NCBI GenBank assembly: GCA_005776475.1
Contig: SXPB01000089.1
Coordinates: 1 to 33,560 of the forward strand
Length of the DNA stretch: 33,560 bases
Direction of reading: 5' to 3'
From: Planctomycetia bacterium
Lineage (GTDB): Bacteria; Planctomycetota; UBA1135; UBA2386
Shown here one piece after another: positions 24,263 to 31,241 of this stretch. Position 1 is the stretch's first letter; every line of letters starts with the position of its first letter. The notes under the pieces are model-generated. The model did no database searches, had not been told where the DNA came from, and was given only the letters and a program-made list of their open reading frames with translations. A program made the position numbers and the translations under genes.

Positions 24263-27200
24263 GCCACGACGATGCGTTGGATCAGGCGATCGGTGATTGG
24301 CTGTTGCGCAAGGAAGCGGAGCCGTCGCTGCTGCCCGGCGCTTTCGCGCGGGCGTTGGCCGAGCCGTTGCGGTCGTTGTTCTTGCGCGAGCTCGAAGCGT
24401 TGGCCGCGATCGACGAACTGACGACGCAGGCGCCGCCACGCGATCTGCCGCGGCGGTTCGGCGACTACCGGGTGCTCGGCGAACTCGGCCGCGGGGCGAT
24501 GGGTGTCGTCTACGACGCCGAACAGGTCAGCAGCGGCCAGCGCGTGGCGTTGAAGGTGATGCACCCGCACATCGCCCGCGACCTGCATTCGGCGGCGCGC
24601 TTCCAGCGCGAAGCCCGCACCGCATCGGCATTGCAACATCCCGGCATCGTCCCGGTGCTGGGCTTTGGCGAAACCGACGGTGCGGCGTGGCTGGCGATGG
24701 CGCGCATCGAAGGGCGCTCGCTGCAGCGGTTGCTGGCGGCGTTCGCGGATCCACGCGACGTCGACCACGCGCGCGCCCAAAGCGTGCTCGGCGATCCCAA
24801 GCGGCTGGCGCGTTCGCTCGCCGATGCTGCCGATGCGCTCGAGTTCGCGCATCGCAACAACGTGGTGCACCGCGACGTCAAGCCAGCGAACCTGATGTGC
24901 GTCGACGACGGCCGCATGGTGGTGCTCGACTTCGGTCTCGCCACGGCGCGCGACGGCGAATCGCCGACGCTGACGCGCAGCGGTGACCTGCTGGGCACGC
25001 CGCTCTACATGGCGCCCGAACAAGCGCGCGGGGCGCAGAACGGCACCGACGCCAGCGACGTCTATTCGCTCGGTGCCGTGCTCTACGAGTGCTTGTGCGG
25101 GCAGCCCCCGGTGGCGAGCGGCCCGTTGGCGGCGGTGATCGACGCGATCCTCAACCGCGAACCGGTGGCGCCGCGGCGCGTGCGCGCGTCCGCGTCCGAA
25201 GACCTGGCCCGCATCGCGCTGCAGTGCCTCGAGAAGGAACCGGAACGTCGTTATCCGTCGGCGGCCGCGCTGGCCGACGATCTGCGGCGCTTCGTCGATG
25301 GCAGCAGTGTGCACGCTCGGCGCAGCAGCGTGCTGCACCGTTCGTTGCGGCAGATCCGGCGGCGACCCGGAGTCGCGGTGCTGGCTGCCACGGTGCTGCT
25401 GCTGTTGCCGATGGCGTTGCTGGCGTGGTCGTGGGCGAATCGCAGCGATGCGCAGACCGTGGTGCTGCAACGCGTCGCCGATCTGGACACCATCGGCGAG
25501 TTGCTCGGCGGCGCTCCCGAGCGTTTGACCGCGTTCGGCAGCGCGTCGCTGCGGTTCTACGCGCGGCTTGGCCTTGGCGACCATCTGGCCGACCGATTGC
25601 CGCGTTCGGCCGAGGCGGAGCACGCGCTCGCGTTGGCCGACGATCTCGTGCGGCGGTACCCCGACGACGTGGTGGTGTTGCGCGCGCGAGCTCGGGCTCG
25701 GATCGACGTCGGCGACGATGCGGCGGCGACGTCGGCGGCGATCGCAGCACTGCTCGCCAACGCGAACGCTACCGCGGCCGATCGCACGATGGCGGCGGTG
25801 TGGACGCATCGCAACGGGGAAGGTGCGCCGGTGGCACCGAGTTCGGGCCAACGGGTCGAAGCCGAACAGGCGTACTGGCTCGCGTTCGCGGCGCAGGACC
25901 AGCAGCAGTACGCAGCCGCGATCGCGCACTTCGACACGGCCCTCGCCGATCGAGGTCTCGATGACGAACTGCGCTACTACGCGCACTTGCATCGAGGTTG
26001 GGCGCGCACATGCCCCGACGTGATCGATCTGCGGGCCGCCCAGGACGATCTGCTGGCGGCGGAAACGTTGCGACCGCGCTACCGCACGGCAGCATTGCTG
26101 TGGGCGGCGTTGCGCTGTCTCGAAGCGAAGACCGCGGACGACCTTGGAGCGCCGGTGAAGAAGGTGCAGGAGACGTTGCACGACGCGCCGCCGTGGGTGC
26201 ATGTGTTGACCGCGCGCGTGTTGTTGGCACTCGCCGAAGGCGGCACGGAGCAGTCCGGTCCGGTTTCGTTCGGGGCCGAGTTTTCGCCGATCGCGGTGCT
26301 GCCGGTGCGCGCGGCGTTCGCGGCGGCGTTCGCTGGGCTCGGGTTGCAGTTGCTCGATGGCGTGCTCAAACAGGATCCGGCTGCGTTCGAGGCCGCATTC
26401 CATCGCATCACCGCGTTGGCACTCTCGGGTCGAAGCGAGGATGCGCTCGCCGCTGCCGATGAACTGCAAGCGCGCCATCCATCGCGGGTCGCAGTCGTGG
26501 ATCTGCAGCGAGCTCGCGTGCATCTCGCCGCGGGCCGTACGCAGCCGTCGCGAACGATGATCGATCGCGCATTGGCGCGCGACCCGCGCCTCGTCGCGGC
26601 GTGGCGCTTCGCCGCCGAACTCGCCGGCCACGTCGGCGATGTCGAACGCCAACTCGATGCGCTCGATCGCGCCGCGGCGCACCTGCAGCAGATGCAGCGC
26701 GAGCCGTCGGTGTTCCCCGATGCGGCGGCGATGTTGCCTGAACTGCATCTGCAGCGGGCGCGCATCCTGCAGCGCAGCGGGCGGGTTGCCGAAGCGGTCG
26801 AACTGTTGCAGCGCAATGATCTCGGCGCAGCGGCCGAGTGGCAGGCGCCGCGCGTCGCGGTGCAGCGCGCGTGCCTGCTGCGGGCCTGCGGTGTCGCCGT
26901 TCCAGCCGAGCCGACGGCCGCCACGGACACGGCGGGCAGTTCATCCGCGTTGCGTTGGCTCGCGGCCGATGCGACGACGGGGCCAACGGTCGTCGACGCC
27001 GCGGTTCGTGCCGCGTGGCGCCGCGGTTGGTTGCCGGCGCCAGCGCTGGCGCAGCTGCCCAAGGAAGAGCGTCTCGATGCGACTCCCGAACTGGCGACGG
27101 CGTCGATCGCGCAGCTGATTCGGCTCGTAGACGCGTTCTGCGCCACACCCGAGGGCGTGTCGCAAGTTCTGCAGCGAGCGGACGCCGCATTGGGGGCGGA

Positions 27201-27492
27201 TCCCGACAACGGCGAGGCGCGCGTGCTGCGGGCGCTGGTGCTCTACCGAACGCAACGATCGCGCGAAGCGGCCGAATTGCTGCGCGCGAGCCTCGACGCC
27301 AACGCCGACGACCTGCGCAGCCGCTACCTGCTCGCCGTCGTGGCGCGCGAAATCGACGACCCGGTGCTGCTGCGCGCTGCCCTGCGGCGTGGCCGTTCGT
27401 TGGCGACTGCGGCTGAGCTCGATCGCACCGCCACGTCGCTGCCGCTGCGCGCACCCGTCGCCGGCGCCGAGCTGCTGCGCGGCCTGCGCTGA
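24259..27492 (+). CDS. Membrane Ser/Thr protein kinase with TPR-like C-terminal region
   Basis: 1077 residues. A helical N-terminus of about 70 residues precedes a Hanks-type kinase: LGELGRGAMGVVYDAE (glycine loop), VALKVM (Lys about 99), VVHRDVKPANLM (Asp about 206), VLDFGLA (Asp about 224) and GTPLYMAPEQARG. Kinase homology ends near residue 340. A transmembrane helix (about 372-394) is followed by about 680 Ala/Arg/Leu-rich residues in helical TPR-like repeats (AAIAHFDTALADRGLDDELRYY-type), lying on the other side of the membrane. It probably senses an external signal and phosphorylates cytoplasmic targets, the overlapping sigma factor being the obvious candidate. Confidence 0.9.
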   Translation: MSHDDALDQAIGDWLLRKEAEPSLLPGAFARALAEPLRSLFLRELEALAAIDELTTQAPPRDLPRRFGDYRVLGELGRGAMGVVYDAEQVSSGQRVALKVMHPHIARDLHSAARFQREARTASALQHPGIVPVLGFGETDGAAWLAMARIEGRSLQRLLAAFADPRDVDHARAQSVLGDPKRLARSLADAADALEFAHRNNVVHRDVKPANLMCVDDGRMVVLDFGLATARDGESPTLTRSGDLLGTPLYMAPEQARGAQNGTDASDVYSLGAVLYECLCGQPPVASGPLAAVIDAILNREPVAPRRVRASASEDLARIALQCLEKEPERRYPSAAALADDLRRFVDGSSVHARRSSVLHRSLRQIRRRPGVAVLAATVLLLLPMALLAWSWANRSDAQTVVLQRVADLDTIGELLGGAPERLTAFGSASLRFYARLGLGDHLADRLPRSAEAEHALALADDLVRRYPDDVVVLRARARARIDVGDDAAATSAAIAALLANANATAADRTMAAVWTHRNGEGAPVAPSSGQRVEAEQAYWLAFAAQDQQQYAAAIAHFDTALADRGLDDELRYYAHLHRGWARTCPDVIDLRAAQDDLLAAETLRPRYRTAALLWAALRCLEAKTADDLGAPVKKVQETLHDAPPWVHVLTARVLLALAEGGTEQSGPVSFGAEFSPIAVLPVRAAFAAAFAGLGLQLLDGVLKQDPAAFEAAFHRITALALSGRSEDALAAADELQARHPSRVAVVDLQRARVHLAAGRTQPSRTMIDRALARDPRLVAAWRFAAELAGHVGDVERQLDALDRAAAHLQQMQREPSVFPDAAAMLPELHLQRARILQRSGRVAEAVELLQRNDLGAAAEWQAPRVAVQRACLLRACGVAVPAEPTAATDTAGSSSALRWLAADATTGPTVVDAAVRAAWRRGWLPAPALAQLPKEERLDATPELATASIAQLIRLVDAFCATPEGVSQVLQRADAALGADPDNGEARVLRALVLYRTQRSREAAELLRASLDANADDLRSRYLLAVVAREIDDPVLLRAALRRGRSLATAAELDRTATSLPLRAPVAGAELLRGLR

Positions 27493-27546
27493 ACGCTTCG
27501 CTCGCGAGTGACATGCGGGAGGCGCCCCGCACCTGACGAGGAAGGA

Positions 27547-27574
27547 GGGAACCGCGGCACTCGCGGTTCGTAAC
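27547..27574 (+). promoter_or_regulatory. Candidate ECF-type promoter with palindromic spacer for the buf operon
   Basis: GGGAACC (27547-27553) resembles an ECF -35 element and CGTAAC (27569-27574) an ECF -10 element, with 15 nt between them. The spacer region is a perfect inverted repeat: AACCGCG (27550-27556), GCACT, CGCGGTT (27562-27568). It ends 22 bases before the ATG of bufA. Promoter activity is inferred. Confidence 0.5.
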
Positions 27575-27596
27575 TCCGCACCTTCCCGTCACTCCT

Positions 27597-27938
27597 ATGA
27601 AGAACGCCAAGTCACTCCTTCTCTCCACCGCGGTCGCCGGCCTCCTGTTCGGCGCCGCCGCCACTTCCCTGACGTCCTGCACGACGCCCGCTGCAGCGAT
27701 GCAACACAACGCCTGCAAAGGCATGAACGCGTGCAAGGGCCAGGGCGGCTGCAAGACCGAAGCCAACGCTTGCAAAGGCCACAATGCCTGCAAGGGCCAG
27801 GGCGGTTGCGCGACCGCGCAGCACGCTTGCAAGGGCATGAATGCGTGCAAGGGCCAAGGCGGCTGCAAGACCGCGAACAACGCGTGCAAGGGCAAGAACA
27901 CCTGCAAGGGCCAGGGTGGCTGCAAGACCATGAAGTGA
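27597..27938 (+). CDS. bufA: Bufferin-type RiPP precursor with four Cys-rich 19-residue repeats
   Basis: 113 residues. A Sec signal (SLLLSTAVAGLLFGAAATS) is followed by LTSC (Cys28, a possible lipobox) and TPAAA, then by the core. Residues 38-113 are exactly four 19-residue units, each [N/H]AC-KGxN[A/T]C-KGQGGC-xTxx. Cysteines are at 40/46/52, 59/65/71, 78/84/90 and 97/103/109, twelve in all. Each unit is 57 bp long. Directly downstream lie MNIO (DUF692) and DUF2063 genes, the known maturation pair of bufferins, copper-binding RiPPs whose cysteines are turned into thiooxazoles and related groups. That these cysteines are modified, and that copper is the ligand, is inferred. No Shine-Dalgarno lies close to the ATG. 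Confidence 0.85.
   Translation: MKNAKSLLLSTAVAGLLFGAAATSLTSCTTPAAAMQHNACKGMNACKGQGGCKTEANACKGHNACKGQGGCATAQHACKGMNACKGQGGCKTANNACKGKNTCKGQGGCKTMK
27708..27935 (+). repeat. Four 57-bp tandem repeats coding the bufferin core
   Basis: Units at 27708-27764, 27765-27821, 27822-27878 and 27879-27935 each encode one 19-residue unit with three Cys. The last unit ends on the final codon before the stop. The copies differ at synonymous and spacer positions, so the protein pattern is under selection rather than freshly duplicated. Confidence 0.85.
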
Positions 27939-27963
27939 GCAGCCGCGCACCTCGGAGAACCCC

Positions 27964-28797
27964 ATGACCGCCACCCTCTCGTCGCGCGCGCTCGGCCTTG
28001 GCCTGCGCCCGCAGCACTACCAGGACATCCTGCACAAGGCGCCGGCGGTCGATTTCTTCGAGGTGCTGTCGGAGAACTACATGAACACCGGCGGTCGGCC
28101 GCTGCAGATGCTCGATCGCATCGCCGAGCGGCACCCTATCGTGCTGCACGGCGTGTCGATGAACGTCGCCGGCACCGACCGCCTCGACCGCGCCTACCTG
28201 CGCGAACTCAAAGCGCTGGCGCAACGCTGCCAGGCGCGCTGGATCGGCGACCACCTGAGTTGGTGCGCGGTCGATGGCGTGCACCTGCACGACCTGCTGC
28301 CGATCCCGTACACCGAACGCGCGCTGCGCCACGTCGCGGCCCGCGTCGATGCGATCCAGCACGAACTCGGCTGCGCGCTGGTGCTCGAGAATCCGAGCAC
28401 CTACGTGCAGTTCGCCGACGCCGCGTTCGGCGAGGCCGAGTTCTTGGCGGCGTTGGTCGAACGCACCGGTTGCGAGCTGTTGGTCGACGTCAACAACGTG
28501 TTCGTCAGCGGCAGCAACCACGGCTTCGATCCTGCGGCCTGGCTGCGCGCGATCCCGTGGCGGAGCGTGCGCTACTTCCACATGGCCGGCCACACGGTGC
28601 TGCCGACGCATCGGCTCGACACGCACGACCAGCCGGTCTGCGAGGAAGTCGTAGCGTTGCACACGCTGGCGCAGCGGTTGTCCGGTGGGCGGCCGACGGT
28701 GCTGGAACGCGACGATGCGATGCCGCCGTTCCATGAACTGGTCGCCGAGTTACGGCGTGTGGCGATGCCGGCGCGCGTGCGTGGGGTGGCGTCGTGA
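27964..28797 (+). CDS. bufB: MNIO (DUF692) multinuclear iron oxidative enzyme, bufferin maturation
   Basis: 277 residues, the usual length for the family. It is a TIM-barrel enzyme with a His/Asp/Glu/Asn metal site: HGVSMNVAG, GDHLSWCAV, LENPSTYVQF, VDVNNVFVSGSNHG, FHMAGH, DTHDQPV and LERDDAMPPF are all present. Known members (MbnB, BufB, ApyH-type) use iron and oxygen to oxidise Cys or Asp in RiPP precursors. GGAG at 8 bases before ATG 27964 gives a strong ribosome binding site. It follows the precursor gene by 25 bp and overlaps bufC by 4 bp (GTGA, 28794-28797), so the three genes form one transcript. Confidence 0.95.
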   Translation: MTATLSSRALGLGLRPQHYQDILHKAPAVDFFEVLSENYMNTGGRPLQMLDRIAERHPIVLHGVSMNVAGTDRLDRAYLRELKALAQRCQARWIGDHLSWCAVDGVHLHDLLPIPYTERALRHVAARVDAIQHELGCALVLENPSTYVQFADAAFGEAEFLAALVERTGCELLVDVNNVFVSGSNHGFDPAAWLRAIPWRSVRYFHMAGHTVLPTHRLDTHDQPVCEEVVALHTLAQRLSGGRPTVLERDDAMPPFHELVAELRRVAMPARVRGVAS

Positions 28798-29525
28798 CTG
28801 CGTCTCCGGCGGCGTCGCTGCGTTCGTTGCAGCGTTCGTTCGCGCGTGCGTTGCACGGTGGCAAGCCGCGGTTGCGGCTCGTGGATGGCGAACGGTTGCA
28901 CGTCTACGTCGATGCCTATGCGGCGCGGCTCGTCGAAGTGCTTGTCGGCGATTACGCGGCGACCAAGGCGAACCTCGGCGACGACGCATTCGAGAAACTG
29001 GCTCTTCGCTACGTGCGAGTGCATCCGAGCCGGCATCCGAACCTGAACGTCTTCGGCCGGCACTTCCCGGCGTTCCTGCGGCGGCAGCGTGGCGTTGCTG
29101 CCATGGCGCGCGATCTGGCGCGGCTCGAACTCGCGTTGGCGCGCGCCTTCGATGCGCCGGCCGCTGCGGCGCTCGTGGTCGATACGTTGGCGACGACGGC
29201 GCCGGCTCGATTGGGGCGGGTGCGGCTGCGCGTGCATCCGAGTGTGCATGTGCTGCGCTTGCCGGCGGTCGTTGTCGATGCGTTTGGAACGTGGCGCAAT
29301 GGACTTGCGGTTCCGGCGCAACCGCGTCGCGGCACGATCGATCTACTCATCGTGCGTGGCGAGGATGGAGTCGTTCGGCATGAACTGCCGCGCGATGCCG
29401 CGCGCGTTCTGCGTGCGTTGCAACGAGGTGCAACGCTAGGTCGTGCGCTCGATGGCGTGCGGCCGGACGCCCCGCTCGGCGAGTGGTTCGCAACCTGGCG
29501 CGCGGCCGGCGTGTTCACCGGGTGA
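28794..29525 (+). CDS. bufC: DUF2063 (BufC-type) partner protein of the MNIO enzyme
   Basis: 243 residues from GTG 28794, overlapping the bufB stop. The N-terminal DUF2063 signature is clear: LQRSFARALHGG, LHVYVDAYAARLVEVLVGDYAATKANLGDDAF and YVRVHPSRHPNLNVFGRHFPAFLRRQ. The C-terminal part is mixed alpha/beta with RRGTIDLLIVR, probably the domain that recognises the precursor leader. In known bufferin systems this protein forms a complex with the MNIO enzyme and is needed for processing. The position after bufB is standard. Confidence 0.9.
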   Translation: MTASPAASLRSLQRSFARALHGGKPRLRLVDGERLHVYVDAYAARLVEVLVGDYAATKANLGDDAFEKLALRYVRVHPSRHPNLNVFGRHFPAFLRRQRGVAAMARDLARLELALARAFDAPAAAALVVDTLATTAPARLGRVRLRVHPSVHVLRLPAVVVDAFGTWRNGLAVPAQPRRGTIDLLIVRGEDGVVRHELPRDAARVLRALQRGATLGRALDGVRPDAPLGEWFATWRAAGVFTG

Positions 29526-29875
29526 TTTCGATTCGCTCGCGGTGGTGAGGGGCTCGGGTTGCTGCGGTTGCAGTCGCTCTACGGAGCGGGGCTAGTCGTC
29601 GGTGCACGCATCGGAGATGCTCTGCGTCGCTCACTGGGACGCGTGGCAGCCCGGAGGGGCGCTTCACCTCTGCCACATTGTGACCGTCGAAGGCCGTGAG
29701 TATCACCAGTGCTTATCGGGCTCAGTCGCGTGACAGGAAGGCAAGGTGTACAACCAGTGTTCAACATGGGCGTGTGCCATGGTTGCCGCGGCGGGTATTG
29801 ACGATGTACCCGATGGCTCGGGGACAAGTCCTTCAAGCCTCGCTGCTTCACCAGGATTTGCCGTCAGGTAACGCC
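29526..29875. other. Intergenic interval after the buf operon
   Basis: 350 bp without a convincing gene. Frames on both strands lack recognisable protein patterns. No tRNA, riboswitch or clear terminator was seen, although GC-rich short stems could end the buf transcript. The base composition shifts towards A+T towards its right end, leading into the lipoprotein gene. Confidence 0.4.
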
Positions 29876-30370
29876 ATGGCCCCTGATACTCTGTCCGCGA
29901 GGGCGATAAATTATGTTTCGATCACGCTTGCCATGATTGGGTTTGCATCCTGCTCCCCGGTGAAGGATTGCGAGCCCGGCGGCGCGCCTGATGGGGGTGT
30001 TCGCATTGCGATTCTGAAGGATGATACAACGGTCATGTTGGGCGGACAGCGTAGGGCGGGCAGGGTAATGCCACTGATTAGCATACCTAAACAAGCAATG
30101 ATGCCTTGGAGAGATCTGCTGTCGAGATCTGTTTGGGGGACAGAGTGGAGCGGTCAGTTCTTTGTGAAATCAGTTGAAGGCCGAGTCGTAACGCGGAACG
30201 GATCGTACCTGCTTGCAATGGGCGAGGAGAAGGGGGGGGCGCAGGGTACTTTTAGAATCTCTATGTGGCCTGAGGGCAAAGGTGCGAGATCCTCCGCAGT
30301 GCATATTGTGGTCTCACTAGCGGAGGGGCGAAGTTTGCTAAAGAGTTGGCAGGAGTACCTGCCAAAGTGA
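29876..30370 (+). CDS. Orphan putative lipoprotein in an AT-richer island
   Basis: 164 residues from ATG 29876. The signal peptide (ARAINYVSITLAMIGFASC) ends in a lipobox FASC, followed by SPVKDCEPGG. The mature part is a small, probably beta-rich domain (VRIAILKDDTTVMLGG, GQFFVKSVEGRVVTRNG, GTFRISMWPEG). No family was recognised. Its codons use more A/T than all neighbours: a hand count of 29881-29940 gives 30 G+C in 60. This suggests recent acquisition. Longer upstream starts would put the signal peptide in the middle of the protein. Confidence 0.65.
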   Translation: MAPDTLSARAINYVSITLAMIGFASCSPVKDCEPGGAPDGGVRIAILKDDTTVMLGGQRRAGRVMPLISIPKQAMMPWRDLLSRSVWGTEWSGQFFVKSVEGRVVTRNGSYLLAMGEEKGGAQGTFRISMWPEGKGARSSAVHIVVSLAEGRSLLKSWQEYLPK

Positions 30371-30466
30371 GGCCGCAGACTTTGCCTAGTGCGAGAATCG
30401 TGCCAGCCTCGACTAGCTCGTGCTCGCTGAGCAGCTCGTCAGGAACGTCATCGTCACCCTCCAGTC

Positions 30467-31234
30467 CTAGTCAGACGGAATTGACTTGGTCGGGTTGGCT
30501 AGGTCCAGCCGGAACTCGACGAGTTGTTCGCCTTGGCCGGGGCCGCCGCGGAACCGCCAGCTGCGCACCGCAGTGAGGGCGGCTTCGTCGAGCAGCGCGA
30601 AGCCGGAACTGCGGAACACTTCGGCCGCGGTCACGACACCGCGTTCGTCGCAGGTGAATCGCACGACCACCGTGCCTTGCTGGCCGCGCCGCTTCGCGGC
30701 CGGTGGATAGACCGGCGGCGCGTTCGTGCCGGGATCCGGCGTCAGGATGCTTGGTGGTGGTGGTAGCGCGGCCGCGGCCGCCAACGGCGCTACCGTGGGA
30801 GTGGTCAAAGTCGCTTGCTGCGGGGAAGCGGAGGGCACGCGCCGGAAGAGTCGCGATGGCACCACGTCGTCAATGTCGAGGTTGGGTAGAGGAAGGTGCG
30901 CCGGAACCGCGTCGCGCTCAGCCAGCGCAATGCCGAGCGTCGCGATGTCGACAGGCGCATCAACCATCGCCTGCAAGTCGGCAGCGATCTCGGCAACCGC
31001 CTCGTCGACGATCGCATCCAACGCCGCCTGCGGCACCGGCATTGCGTTCCCATTCGCCTCCGGCATCGCCGGCAACTCCAAGCGCGGCACCTCCTGCCGC
31101 GACGACCAGGAAACGGTCACCGCGACCCCGTTCTCCAACGGCCGCGAGGGCGAAGCCGCCACGAAGCCGCCGGGACCGGCCCACAGCGCCACTCCGCCAT
31201 GCAGGAACAAGGACACCAGCAACGCGATGCGCAT
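30467..31234 (-). CDS. TonB-like energy transducer
   Basis: 255 residues from ATG 31234. A single N-terminal membrane anchor (RIALLVSLFLHGGVALW) is followed by a long periplasmic linker with LPPPPSILTPDPGTNAPPVYPP, then the TonB C-terminal domain: AAKRRGQQGTVVVRFTCDE, SSGFALLDEAALTAVRSWRF. It passes the proton-motive force to an outer-membrane receptor. The receptor gene lies 7 bp upstream on the same strand, so this is probably its dedicated TonB. ExbB and ExbD are not in the window. Confidence 0.9.
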   Translation of the reverse strand: MRIALLVSLFLHGGVALWAGPGGFVAASPSRPLENGVAVTVSWSSRQEVPRLELPAMPEANGNAMPVPQAALDAIVDEAVAEIAADLQAMVDAPVDIATLGIALAERDAVPAHLPLPNLDIDDVVPSRLFRRVPSASPQQATLTTPTVAPLAAAAALPPPPSILTPDPGTNAPPVYPPAAKRRGQQGTVVVRFTCDERGVVTAAEVFRSSGFALLDEAALTAVRSWRFRGGPGQGEQLVEFRLDLANPTKSIPSD

Positions 31235-31241
31235 GAGAACC

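Noticed and set aside
27708..27935. CRISPR-like array
   Set aside because: The regular 57-bp units are coding repeats within an intact reading frame, without spacers.
29579..29851. A 90-codon minus-strand frame
   Set aside because: No recognisable motif, no ribosome binding site, Pro/Arg-rich composition.
29696..29875. Longer start for the lipoprotein
   Set aside because: It would put the hydrophobic signal and lipobox about 60 residues inside the protein.
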